From Betaproteobacteria bacterium RIFCSPLOWO2_12_FULL_62_58 (lineage in GTDB: Bacteria > Pseudomonadota > Gammaproteobacteria > Burkholderiales > SG8-41), in contig MERI01000002.1 in the NCBI GenBank assembly GCA_001772005.1, positions 1 to 64,000 of the forward strand: 64,000 nt of DNA. The letters are read 5' to 3'. Below, piece after piece: positions 46,647 to 54,766 of the stretch. Each line of letters opens with the position of its first letter. Position 1 is the stretch's first letter. The position numbers and the translations under genes were made by a program. The notes beneath the pieces are model-generated. The model saw nothing but the letters and a program-made list of their open reading frames with translations, was not told the DNA's origin and ran no database searches.

Positions 46647-47184
46647 CTTTGCGCAGCCCGATCTCTTTCACGATCCGGGCCCACTGCTCCAGTTCCTGTT
46701 TGATCACGGCGGCGAATTCCTCCGGGGTGCTGCCGATCGCCTCCGCCCCCTGGCTCGCGAGGCGCTGTTTCGTGTCGTCCGTTCGGATCGACGACACGAC
46801 ATCATCGTGCAACTTGCGTAGTATCGGCGCGGGCAAGCCGGCGGGCCCGAGAACGCCGAACCACGGGTTGATTTCGAAGCCGCGCACGCCGCTCTCGGCG
46901 AGCGTCGGCATCTCCGGCAGCAGCGTGGAGCGCTTCGCTCCGGTGATCGCCAGCGCGCGGATGCGCCCGCTCTGCACGTGGGGCATGAAATCCGCGCCGC
47001 CGCCCGGGGGGAACGGAACGATCAGGCGCAGCGGCCGGGCGGGATAGGTCGATTCCGGCGCTGCTACGCGCTCCGGACGCGCGGTCTGCGGCGCGGCCGC
47101 CAAGGCGAGCTGGACTCCGAGCGTGCACCAACAGGCTGTCGCCGCGAATGCAAACCACGCAACAAATGTCGCGGCGGATCTCAC
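46639..47184 (-). CDS. 'Mini-Bug': internally deleted Bug-family receptor (181 aa)
   Basis: The ORF keeps an N-terminal export signal (TFVAWFAFAATACWCTLGVQLALAAA) and the first strand and loop YPARPLRLIVPFPPGGGAD. It then continues in frame with FMPHVQSGRIRALAITGAKRSTLLPEMPTLAESG, which is about 170 residues farther on in complete Bug proteins. The rest is normal to IVKEIGLRK. The first domain and the ligand loops are missing. The GTG start is 1 bp past the upstream stop, so it would be co-translated with the next mini-Bug. It could be a pseudogene or an assembly joint; the frame is intact. Confidence 0.75.
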   Translation of the reverse strand: MRSAATFVAWFAFAATACWCTLGVQLALAAAPQTARPERVAAPESTYPARPLRLIVPFPPGGGADFMPHVQSGRIRALAITGAKRSTLLPEMPTLAESGVRGFEINPWFGVLGPAGLPAPILRKLHDDVVSSIRTDDTKQRLASQGAEAIGSTPEEFAAVIKQELEQWARIVKEIGLRKDE

Positions 47185-47185
47185 T

Positions 47186-47641
47186 TTATTGATCGAGCCT
47201 GAACCCGGTGTCCTTGATGAGCTTCGCCCAGCGGTCCTTCTCGGCCGCCAGCCACTTGCCCATCTCCTGCGGGCTGTTGGTGAGCGGCGTGGTGCCCTGC
47301 GAGGCGAGCCTGTCCTTCACGTCAGGCAAGTTCAGTATCCGCGCCACCTCGCTGTTGATTTTTGCGATCATGTCCGGCGGCGTGCGTGCAACCAGTTCCG
47401 CGCCGATGTTGCCGTTGGCGCCGGGCCGGCTGTCCACGATGATCTGCTGCCCCCAGCTCTCGGTCAGCTTGGCCCCGATCAGCCGCGCCAGGATATCCGA
47501 GGTGCCGCCCGCCGGGAATGGCACCACCACGCGGATCGGCTTGGCTGGATAGTTCTGCGCCGCGGCGGTCAATGCGCCGACAGAAAAGAGCGCGGCCATG
47601 ACATAGGCCCAAACCAGCGCAAATTTATGGGTGATATTCAT
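47186..47641 (-). CDS. 'Mini-Bug': internally deleted Bug-family receptor (151 aa)
   Basis: The ATG preceded by GGAGAAAGG gives a signal peptide (MNITHKFALVWAYVMAALFSVGALTAAAQ) and a normal first third: YPAKPIRVVVPFPAGGTSDILARLIGAKL, QQIIVDSRPGANGNIGAELVAR. The sequence then passes from TPPD to MIAKINSEVARILNLPDVKDRL, the C-terminal part, skipping about 150 residues. The joint CGCCGCCGGAC would occur in both flanks of an intact gene (as TPPDGYT and GTPPDMI), so a deletion between direct repeats explains it. The chain ends LIKDTGFRLDQ. Function as a receptor is unlikely. Confidence 0.75.
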   Translation of the reverse strand: MNITHKFALVWAYVMAALFSVGALTAAAQNYPAKPIRVVVPFPAGGTSDILARLIGAKLTESWGQQIIVDSRPGANGNIGAELVARTPPDMIAKINSEVARILNLPDVKDRLASQGTTPLTNSPQEMGKWLAAEKDRWAKLIKDTGFRLDQ

Positions 47642-47762
47642 CCTTTCTCCTGGAACGTGCTGGGACGTATCGAGAACGGTATATTTTCCTGCGATGGCGA
47701 GATCATTAGCAAGCCGCATTCTCGCCTGCATACGGCCCTTTGCGATATCAACCGGCCCTGGA

Positions 47763-47931
47763 TTGTCATTCCCGAGCAATCGGGAATCCATAGGGTGTCT
47801 ATTCGACGAGACCCTCGTACAAGTCCGGCCAACGCGGATTTCCAGCCTGAATCAACTCGATCTTCCAAGAGCGATCCCACTTCTTGGTAGGCCTCGTTCA
47901 TCGCCGTATGGATTCCCGATTGCTCGGGAAT
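47763..47931. repeat. Pair of inverted dRS3-like palindromes
   Basis: GTCATTCCCGAGCAATCGGGAATCCATA at the left faces TATGGATTCCCGATTGCTCGGGAATGAC at the right. Each is itself palindromic and fits the ATTCCC-N8-GGGAAT pattern. Together they frame the GIY-YIG remnant. Confidence 0.75.
47799..47890 (-). pseudogene. C-terminal remnant of a GIY-YIG nuclease
   Basis: In one minus-strand frame the DNA reads KKWDRSWKIELIQAGNPRWPDLYEGLVE and a stop, which matches the end of small GIY-YIG proteins of the YhbQ type. Everything upstream is missing. The remnant lies between two inverted ATTCCC-N8-GGGAAT palindromes (47769-47788 and 47904-47931). Confidence 0.75.
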
Positions 47932-47946
47932 GACATACCGATGCGC

Positions 47947-48966
47947 TCATCCCGCGCGGCGCCGGAATTTCTGAAAGGCGTGCGGAGTGAGCGGGGCCAT
48001 GCGCTTGACCGCGCCGGACTGTACCACGACCTCACCAATGTAGAGATCGCCCCGGCGATCCGCCCAGATGCCGTGCGGCGCGATGAAATTGCCCGGCAGG
48101 ATGGGGTTCTCGCCGCCGACCTCGGCTACGATGTTCCCATCGGGATCGCACACCGTCACGCGGGCGATGGGCGAGTGGCCTTCGGGAGGGTAAACCATCG
48201 TCTGGTCGTGCCCGGGCAAAGGGCCCTCCGCCCGCTTGTGCATGTAGTTGAGGAAACCGCCTTCGGCGATGTGCAGCATGTCCTGGTCGTCGATGAAGAT
48301 GTCGTAGGGACGGTTGAGAAACGTCCACTCGCGCAGATATGCACCGTCGGGGGAAAAAACCTGTACCCGCGAGTTCTCCCGGTCCGCCACGTAGACCAGT
48401 CCGGCGCTGTCCACTCCGATGCCATGGGGCAGTATGAACTGGCCCGGCCCGCGCCCCGGCTCGCCCCAGGAGAACAAGAGCTTCCCTTCCGCGGAAAACT
48501 TGTGAACGCGCGCATTGCCGTAGCCGTCGGCGATGTACATGTCGCCGTCGGGCAGCACGGCGACGTTGGTGACACGGTGGAACGGCCCCGCGCTGCGCAG
48601 CACGGGGCTTGCTCCGATCTTGTAACCGGTATCCGCGGCCTTGCCCGACTCGCCCAGGGTCATCAGGCGTTTGCCGTCGGGGGTGAACTTGTGAACCGTG
48701 TGGTCTTTGTCGTCGGCGAGCCACAGGTGATCGTTGTTGTCGATGAAAATGCCGTGCGGCCCCTTGAACATCCCCTCGCCCCAGGCGTTGAGAAACCTGC
48801 CTTCCTTGTCGAACACGATCATGGGATGAGCGCCGCGGTTGAACACGTACACGCGGTCGTGCGAGTCGCACGCCACTCCCGCGACCTCGACATACGTCCA
48901 GCCGTCGGGAAGCCGGTCCCATCCTTCCAGCACTTCGTATTCGATTTTGTGTTGGCCCAGAGCCAT
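47947..48966 (-). CDS. NHL-repeat beta-propeller protein
   Basis: The 339-aa protein has repeated blades of NHL type: VAGVACDSHDRVYVFNRGAHPMIVFD, GPHGIFIDNNDHLWLADDKDHTVHKF, VTNVAVLPDGDMYIADGYGNARVHKF, LPHGIGVDSAGLVYVADRENSRVQVFS and APHGIWADRRGDLYIGEV. The count fits a six-bladed propeller. No signal peptide is visible. The start MALGQHKIEYEV is preceded by AGGAGAAAAGCC. It is related to, but not a close copy of, the propeller at 24.8 kb. The activity is unknown; relatives include peptidylglycine lyases and lactonases. Confidence 0.9.
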   Translation of the reverse strand: MALGQHKIEYEVLEGWDRLPDGWTYVEVAGVACDSHDRVYVFNRGAHPMIVFDKEGRFLNAWGEGMFKGPHGIFIDNNDHLWLADDKDHTVHKFTPDGKRLMTLGESGKAADTGYKIGASPVLRSAGPFHRVTNVAVLPDGDMYIADGYGNARVHKFSAEGKLLFSWGEPGRGPGQFILPHGIGVDSAGLVYVADRENSRVQVFSPDGAYLREWTFLNRPYDIFIDDQDMLHIAEGGFLNYMHKRAEGPLPGHDQTMVYPPEGHSPIARVTVCDPDGNIVAEVGGENPILPGNFIAPHGIWADRRGDLYIGEVVVQSGAVKRMAPLTPHAFQKFRRRAG

Positions 48967-49264
48967 GGCTTTTCTCCTGTGGGTTGCGGCATGCGGATCG
49001 ATGCGACGGGGCCGGGGCCTTCGCTTTCACGCTCTCAAGTGACCGCGGTCAGTATAGCTCACCGGTTACCTCACCACAGACCCCATGACTCGACTGTTCA
49101 CGTTCCTTCGGCTCATAATCCGGGGGAAACCTCAGAACATTTCCCATGCATCCGCGTTGGTTTTGCGAGGGGGGTTGAGATGAAGACACTACCAAATTAT
49201 GCTGGAGCATCCCGGCGTAATCCGCTACAGTCGATTTTCCCTAAACAAACCCGGAGGTATTCCA

Positions 49265-49633
49265 ATGGAACACAAATTGATTCGCAAGGTGAAGGGGTCG
49301 CCAGACGAAACCCGGCCGTTCAGCGATGGCAAGGGCAAAATGGAAGTATTCTTTCTTGGTGATTCGACGGTTGGTCGTGGGGAGTTTGAGCCCGGGTGGC
49401 GGTGGTCTCATCATGTAAAGCCCATTGCCGGAACCCCGTCTTGTCAGGCCACACATACCGGATACGTTCTGGAAGGGCGGATGGTTGTTAAAATGGACGA
49501 CGGATCTGAAACAGAGTACGGCCCCGGGGACTTCTTCTGTATGCCAGCGGGACACGATGCCTGGATCATCGGCGACAAACGTTGTGTATTGCTGGATTTC
49601 ACGGGTGTCGCGAAGTACGCCAAAAAGACCTGA
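49265..49633 (+). CDS. Cupin domain protein
   Basis: The ATG preceded by CCCGGAGGTATTCC gives a 122-aa single-domain cupin. It has the two cupin motifs in weak form: FEPGWRWSHHVKPIAG... with THTGYVLEGRMVVKMDDGSETEYGPGDFFCMPAGHDAWIIGD. Two His residues and a later Glu could hold a metal, and PAGHDAW supplies the last His. The role is unknown; such proteins may be small enzymes or sensors. It is a monocistronic gene with 230 bp of leader, which I cannot assign further. Confidence 0.88.
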   Translation: MEHKLIRKVKGSPDETRPFSDGKGKMEVFFLGDSTVGRGEFEPGWRWSHHVKPIAGTPSCQATHTGYVLEGRMVVKMDDGSETEYGPGDFFCMPAGHDAWIIGDKRCVLLDFTGVAKYAKKT

Positions 49634-49892
49634 GCCGCTGTCGCCGAGGGAGTGGCGGCGCTCTCGTCCATAAGAATGGAAATCCTGCCGAAGCGGGGTC
49701 CGTTGCAACCGCGGAGGATTGGCTAGTTCCACTCACCGCCTAGTTGGCTCGTTTCCAACTGAGGTGGGGTACGAACGGGCCGCTAGGCGATTGGCTCGGC
49801 GGGCTCCCAATCTCCCACTCTCTCGATTTCCCGTCTCATCAGCGTTAATCTTCGTTCAATGGCGTTTCATTACCTTGTGAGGACCATACGCT

Positions 49893-50669
49893 ATGCGTTA
49901 CGAACTCTACTACTGGCCGACCATCCAGGGGCGCGGCGAGTTTGTTCGGCTTGCTCTCGAGGAGGCCGCGGCCGATTACGTGGACGTTGCGCGCATGCCG
50001 CAGCGCGACGGGATGGGTGTGCCGGCGTTGATGCGCCTTCTGGAAGATACCGCGGCCGGGCGCCCGCCATTTGCGCCGCCAATACTCAAAGCCGGCAGGC
50101 AGGTGATCGCGCAGACCGCGAATATCCTGCTGTTCCTGGGTCCACGTCTGGGTCTCATACCGAAAGCCGAAGCGACGCGCCTCTGGGCGCACCAGTTGCA
50201 GCTCACGATAGCCGACCTCGTAACCGAGGTTCACGACAGCCATCACCCGATTTCGGGCGGGCTTTATTACCACGAGCAGAAACGGGAAGCGAAGCGGCGC
50301 GCGGCAGATTTCAGGGCAGAACGCCTGCCGAAGTTCCTCGATTACTTCGAGGGCGTGCTCGAGCGCAACCCGGGCGGCGACCGCTACATGGTGGGCAAGG
50401 CCTTGTCCTATGTCGATCTCTCGATGTTCCAGGTGATCGCCGGGCTGAGCTACGCCTTTCCACGGGCGATGGCACGCCTGGAATCCGGATGTCCACGATT
50501 GATGGCCCTGCACCGGCGGGTCATGGTGCGTCCGCGCATCGCCGCGTATCTTGCGTCTCCCCGCCGTCTGCCGTTCAGCACGGAAGGCGTCTTCCGGCAC
50601 TATCCCGAACTCGATGCGCCGCCGGCGCGGAAGGCGGTGCGAAAAAAAGCCGTAAGCGGTAAACGGTGA
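49893..50669 (+). CDS. Glutathione S-transferase family protein
   Basis: The 258-aa protein has a thioredoxin-like N-domain (YELYYWPTIQGRGEFVRLALEEAAADYVDV, PPILKAGRQVIAQTANILLFLG) with the conserved cis-Pro in PPIL and a glutathione-binding QTANIL replacing the usual ESxAI. An all-helical C-domain follows (GDRYMVGKALSYVDLSMFQVIAGL). The Tyr near the N-terminus (YYWP) may activate glutathione. The last 20 residues are lysine-rich, because the gene runs into a GGTAAGCGGTAAACGG simple repeat. Substrate unknown. Confidence 0.9.
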   Translation: MRYELYYWPTIQGRGEFVRLALEEAAADYVDVARMPQRDGMGVPALMRLLEDTAAGRPPFAPPILKAGRQVIAQTANILLFLGPRLGLIPKAEATRLWAHQLQLTIADLVTEVHDSHHPISGGLYYHEQKREAKRRAADFRAERLPKFLDYFEGVLERNPGGDRYMVGKALSYVDLSMFQVIAGLSYAFPRAMARLESGCPRLMALHRRVMVRPRIAAYLASPRRLPFSTEGVFRHYPELDAPPARKAVRKKAVSGKR

Positions 50670-50676
50670 GCGGGCA

Positions 50677-50917
50677 CAATGGCACTACCTTAAGTGCAGA
50701 TTGAGCAGAATGATGACCCAACACGCGCTGTCATTCCCGAGAAGCTTGTCCTCGAATGCTTTAATCGGGGATCGGGTATCCCCTCCCCCCGCTTGCGGGG
50801 GGAGGTAGGAGGGGGGCTCACTCGATGATGATGCGCCATATGGGTTCCCGTTTTCACGGGAACGACACACCTTCTGAGCCGTGATCGTGCGCACATTTCC
50901 GCTTAAAGTAGTGCCAC
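50677..50917. repeat. MITE-like repeat, family B, copy 2 (inverted, with insert)
   Basis: Ends CAATGGCACTACCTTAAG and CGCTTAAAGTAGTGCCA match the terminal repeats of the copy at 4.7 kb, and the interior shares ACCCAACACGCGCTGTCATTCCCGAG and TTCCCGTTTTCACGGGAACGACACACCTTCTGA in inverted order. An added segment carries a GGGG-rich hairpin. Confidence 0.8.
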
Positions 50918-50920
50918 GGG

Positions 50921-51646
50921 TCACCAGGCAGTTGCCGCGGGCTCCAGGCCCTTGGCTTTGTAGACGCGCGCGGCGGCCGGTGTCGAGAGGAACTCGAGCA
51001 GCGCTTGCGCCGCCTCCGGATGCCTGGAAGCCGCGAAGATGCCCGCCGCTACCAGCGTGATCTTTTGCAGCTCCCGCGGCAGCGGGCCTACAACCTCGAT
51101 GCCCGGAACGGCCATGAGCTCGGGGATCTGTTGCACGGCAATCTCGGCTTCGCCGCGGGCGACGAGTTCGCCGACGAGTCCGCCCGGCTGCATCCTGGCC
51201 CTGGCTTTCATTTGCTCCGCAATCCCGAGGCGCTCGATCAAGCCGGCGAAATGCATGCCGCTCACGCCGCTCTCCGTATGGGCAACCGACTTCGCGTTGA
51301 GCAGCGCACGCTTGAACGCCTCGACTGAACCGATGTCGGGCTTGGGTGCTCCCGCGAGCACGGCGACGCCGATGCCGCAGCGGGCAAGATCGCGACGGCT
51401 GCCGGCCGCGATCTTGCCTTGTTTCGTCAAATCGTCGATCGCAGGTGCGCCGAGGATGGCCAGATCCGCAGTCTCACCGCGCTGGATACGCTGCAGCATT
51501 ATTTTGGCCGGGTCGTAGCTCACCGCGACCTTGTGCCCGCTCGCGCGTTCGAACTCGGGGACAAGTTCGTCCATTACCGCGTGCGTGCTATTGGAGCACA
51601 ACACCTTGATCTCGGCGGCGCTGGCAACGGTTTCCTGATTCGTCAT
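50921..51646 (-). CDS. ModA-like substrate-binding-fold protein, no signal peptide
   Basis: The 241-aa protein has the ModA type pattern: EIKVLCSNSTHAVMDELVPEFERASGHKVAVSYDPAKIMLQRIQRGETADLAILGAPAIDDL and later GLVGELVARGEAEIAVQQIPELMAVPGIEVVGPLP and FLSTPAAARVYKAKGLEPA. The Ser-Asn-Ser and later contacts resemble oxyanion sites. No signal peptide precedes it (MTNQETVASAAE), which is unusual for a transporter receptor, and no permease or ATPase is near. It may be a cytosolic binding protein or a member using another start that I cannot see. Confidence 0.85.
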   Translation of the reverse strand: MTNQETVASAAEIKVLCSNSTHAVMDELVPEFERASGHKVAVSYDPAKIMLQRIQRGETADLAILGAPAIDDLTKQGKIAAGSRRDLARCGIGVAVLAGAPKPDIGSVEAFKRALLNAKSVAHTESGVSGMHFAGLIERLGIAEQMKARARMQPGGLVGELVARGEAEIAVQQIPELMAVPGIEVVGPLPRELQKITLVAAGIFAASRHPEAAQALLEFLSTPAAARVYKAKGLEPAATAW

Positions 51647-51695
51647 GATAAGTACTCCAATTGCCGGAAGAAATGGGGTCCGGCGCGAGCTGCCC

Positions 51696-51905
51696 TAGGA
51701 GTTTGTCGGACTTAGGTCGGACAAACTCCTAATGCAAAACCGCCCGCACAAAAACGGAAGAAAAAAGCAGTGACCACCTCATTTTGAGCCTGCTCGCGCC
51801 CCCATTGGGGGGCAAGAGTGGTGGTGATCATCAGATTCATCCCTGAGCTGGAGGCGGTTTTGCTGTTAGCGGCCTGTCGGACGCCTAAGCCCGACAGGCT
51901 GCTAG
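51696..51905. repeat. Composite REP/BIME-like element, copy 1
   Basis: Two hairpins bracket the unit: AGGAGTTTGTC...GACAAACTCCT at the left and TAGCGGCCTGTCGG...CCGACAGGCTGCTA at the right. Just inside are inverted GCAAAACCGCC and GGCGGTTTTGC. The same layout, inverted, occurs at 59.1 kb. Confidence 0.75.
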
Positions 51906-51941
51906 GGACATTGGAGTTTACAATACGCGTGGAGGTGCCGG

Positions 51942-52979
51942 ATGGGAAAGAAGACGCAGGAGAAAAATGGGGTCGGGCCGTCGATGAAACCGCGTTCGTG
52001 GTTTGCGGCGTTGCTCGGGGCATCGCTGCTGTTTGCGCCGGCCGCGCCGGCGCAGACCCTTTCGACAGGCTCAGGGCAGGCTTATCCGACGCGTCCGGTG
52101 CGGCTGGTCGTGGCTTCGTCGCCCGGTGGCGGCACCGACACTTCGGCGCGCATCATTGCGCCCAAGCTTTCCGCGCTGCTTGGCCAGCAGGTGGTGGTCG
52201 AGAATCGCCCGGGGGCAGCGACGTTGGTCGGCCTGGAGGCGGTCGCGCGATCGGCGCCCGACGGCTATACGCTCCTCATCGGCAACAGCTCGATGACCAT
52301 TCTCCCTGCAATGAGCAAGAGCGTCCGGATGGACGTGATACGCGGTGTTACGCCGATCACGCTAGCGGTCTCGTTACCCCAGATCCTGGTGTCGCATCCG
52401 TCACTTCCGGCGGCGACCCTCAAGCAACTGATCGCCTTCGCCAAGACGCGGCCCGGGCAGCTCGATTACGCCGCCGGCAGCTATGGCGGACACCCGCACT
52501 TGTGCATGGAACTGTTCATCCATATGGCCGGCCTGAAAATCATCTACGTGCCTTACAAGAGCGGGAACGCCGGGGTCGTCGATGTGCTGGCGGGGCATGT
52601 GCCTTTGATGATGTCGAGCGTGCTCACCGCACTGCCGCACGTCAGGAACGAAAAACTGCGCGCGTATGGCATTACCGCCGCCAGGCGCGCAAGCGGCGTG
52701 CCCGACATTCCGACGATCGCGGAAGCGGGCGTGCCCGGATATGAATCACCCCAGTGGTTCGGATTTTTCGCGCCCGCAGGCACGCCGCGCGATATCATCG
52801 GCAGATTGCACGGCGATCTGCTGCGTGTGCTCAAGGACCCCGAGGTCAGGAAACGTTTCGGGGCTGACGGCGCCGAGACGGTATGGAGCAATTCTCCCGA
52901 GGACTTCGGCGTATTGATTCGCGCCGAGGAGGCGAAATGGGCGAAGCTTGTGAAAGATGCCGGCATCAAGGCGCAGTGA
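51942..52979 (+). CDS. Bug-family (TctC-like) periplasmic substrate-binding protein
   Basis: The ATG preceded by GTGGAGGTGCCGG gives 345 aa. The signal peptide (MKPRSWFAALLGASLLFAPAAPAQ) begins about 15 residues in. Between it and the mature start YPTRPVRLVVASSPGGGTDTSARIIAPKL is a short insert, TLSTGSGQA, encoded by TTTCGACAGGCTCAGGGCAGG, a common bacterial intergenic oligomer. Other landmarks are VVENRPGAATLVGLE, PDGYTLLIGNSSM, YVPYKSGNAGVVDVLAG (Ser replacing Gly in the loop) and AKLVKDAGIKAQ. An alternative start 42 bp downstream would also export it. Confidence 0.93.
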   Translation: MGKKTQEKNGVGPSMKPRSWFAALLGASLLFAPAAPAQTLSTGSGQAYPTRPVRLVVASSPGGGTDTSARIIAPKLSALLGQQVVVENRPGAATLVGLEAVARSAPDGYTLLIGNSSMTILPAMSKSVRMDVIRGVTPITLAVSLPQILVSHPSLPAATLKQLIAFAKTRPGQLDYAAGSYGGHPHLCMELFIHMAGLKIIYVPYKSGNAGVVDVLAGHVPLMMSSVLTALPHVRNEKLRAYGITAARRASGVPDIPTIAEAGVPGYESPQWFGFFAPAGTPRDIIGRLHGDLLRVLKDPEVRKRFGADGAETVWSNSPEDFGVLIRAEEAKWAKLVKDAGIKAQ

Positions 52980-52984
52980 CGGGG

Positions 52985-53150
52985 GAAGAAGCCGTGAGGG
53001 CGGGAGGGCGCAAGGCCGGGAGGGCGGGAGGGCGCGAGAGCGGGAGAGCGTAAGAGAGGGAGTTTTTTCGGTCCACTTCCGATCTCACGACCTCGCGATC
53101 TCACGGGTTCTAACGGCCTCACGACCTCGCGATCTCACGGGTTCTAACGA
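52985..53150. repeat. Low-complexity GGGAGGGCG and GATCTCACG repeats
   Basis: A purine-rich run of GGCGGGAGGGCGC units is followed by its rough complement, (CGATCTCACGACCTCG)n. A 33-bp direct repeat (ACGACCTCGCGATCTCACGGGTTCTAACG) occurs twice. No gene. Confidence 0.7.
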
Positions 53151-53162
53151 AACGGAGTGAAC

Positions 53163-54431
53163 ATGGCCGGCATGCATGCATTGCACAAGATACTGGCGGA
53201 CAAGGCCCGCCCGGAACGCGCGGCCGTGACGCCCGGCGAGTTCCTGGAGATCGAGCCCGACGTCTACTCCGCGATCGTGGGGGTCAACGCGGGGGAAGCC
53301 AAGCGCCTCGCCGCCGATCTGGCGGAACTCGGGATCAAGGAACTGCCGCTGCGGGACCGGATTTTCGCGAACTCCGACCATGCATCGCCAGCCCCCACCG
53401 TCGCGTTCGCGGCGTCGCAAAAGGCGTGGCGGGATTTTTACCGGTCATACGGCGTCAAGATCTTCGACGGCGGCGCGGGCGTGTCGCACCTGGTCATGGT
53501 GGAGCACGGGATCGTGCTTCCGGGCACGATGGCCATCGCAGTCGATTCACACGGGCCGACGATGGGCGCCGTAGGCTGTTACGCCACCTCGCTCGGCGGC
53601 GGCAGGCTCACGCTCTACGCGATCGGCCGCTACTGGATCGAGGTGCCCGAAGTCACGCTGGTAAAGATCACTGGCAAGATGAAGAAAGGGGTCCTGGGAC
53701 GCGACGTCGCGCTGCACGTGAACGGCCGGCTCGGGCAGCGCGGGGCGTACGGCAATGCAGTCGAGTTCGCCGGTTCCTATGTGGACGAACTCAGCATGGA
53801 CATGCGCTTCACCCTGTGCAACATGGGCATCGAGTTGGGGGCGGTCGCTTCTTACATCCAGCCCGATGCAATCACGCTCGACTGGGTGAAAAAGCGGGCC
53901 ACGAAACCATTCAAGGTGTATGCGACGGATCCCGATTTCGCGTACGACGGGGCGCACGAGATCGACATTTCGCACATCGAACCCCAGATCGCGGTGCCGC
54001 ATGCGCCTGACGACGTCAAGCCGGTCGCGGAGGTCGAGGGGCGCCGCATCGACCAGGCGTACCTCGGCTCCTGCGCGAGCGGCCGGCTGGAGGATTTCGC
54101 GGTGGCGGCGGCCGTGCTCAAGGGACGGAAAGTACACCCGGACGTGCGCTTCATCGTGACGCCGGGTTCACGGGAAGTCCTGAAGGCGGCGACGGAACTT
54201 GGCTACATCAGCGTGATGCACGAGGCGAACGCCATTGTCACCAACGCCAACTGCGGCGCGTGCCCGGGCCTGCATGGCGGCGTACTGGGGCAGGGCGAGG
54301 TCGCCATCACGTCGATTACGCGCAACTTCGAGGGCCGCATGGGGCCCGGAGAAATCTATCTCGCTTCGCCGGCGACCGTTGCCGCTTCGGCGATCGAAGG
54401 CCGCATCGCCAACCCGCTCAAGTATTTGTGA
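53163..54431 (+). CDS. Aconitase-family dehydratase, large subunit (LeuC-like)
   Basis: The ATG after AACGGAGTGAAC gives 422 aa, the usual size of stand-alone large subunits. The Fe-S cluster ligands are visible in YLGSCASGRLEDF and in NANCGACPGLHGG (two Cys). Other features are ADKARPERAAVTPGEFLEIEPDVY, IFANSDHASPAPT, GIVLPGTMAIAVDSHGPTMGAVGCYATSLG and ITSITRNFEGRMG. The matching small subunit follows after 335 bp. Such HacA/LeuC2/DmdA-type pairs hydrate and dehydrate substituted malates; the exact acid is not certain, and leucine synthesis is less likely given the lack of leuA or leuB. Confidence 0.92.
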   Translation: MAGMHALHKILADKARPERAAVTPGEFLEIEPDVYSAIVGVNAGEAKRLAADLAELGIKELPLRDRIFANSDHASPAPTVAFAASQKAWRDFYRSYGVKIFDGGAGVSHLVMVEHGIVLPGTMAIAVDSHGPTMGAVGCYATSLGGGRLTLYAIGRYWIEVPEVTLVKITGKMKKGVLGRDVALHVNGRLGQRGAYGNAVEFAGSYVDELSMDMRFTLCNMGIELGAVASYIQPDAITLDWVKKRATKPFKVYATDPDFAYDGAHEIDISHIEPQIAVPHAPDDVKPVAEVEGRRIDQAYLGSCASGRLEDFAVAAAVLKGRKVHPDVRFIVTPGSREVLKAATELGYISVMHEANAIVTNANCGACPGLHGGVLGQGEVAITSITRNFEGRMGPGEIYLASPATVAASAIEGRIANPLKYL

Positions 54432-54507
54432 CGTACAGCGCATCGTATGAACACCCCCGCCCCAACGGCCCCCTCGCCCAAGCGTGGGAGGGAGTTTCTT
54501 GATAATT

Positions 54508-54681
54508 ACGTAACCGCGTGACGGCCAAGAGCAAGTCGCGCGACGTAACCACCCCGTCGCCTTCGACGCCACCCCTCCTTAACAAGGAGGGGAAAATTCT
54601 CCCCTCCTCCGCTGAGGAGGGGTGCCCCATAGGGGCGGGGTGGTGTGGTTGGGTGTCACCGGGATAGGTAAAGTTGAATAG
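54508..54681. repeat. Dispersed repeat, family C, copy 2
   Basis: ACGTAACCGCGTGACGGCC to GATAGGTAAAGTTGAATAG, nearly identical to the copy at 35.3 kb. It lies between the large- and small-subunit genes of the dehydratase, which are normally adjacent or overlapping. Confidence 0.8.
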
Positions 54682-54766
54682 TTTTCCCTCTCTCCGCGTG
54701 CGGGGAGAGGGTTAGGGTGAGGGGCAATGCACTGTCGCGCATCCACGAAACTCAACTGGAGACCGC

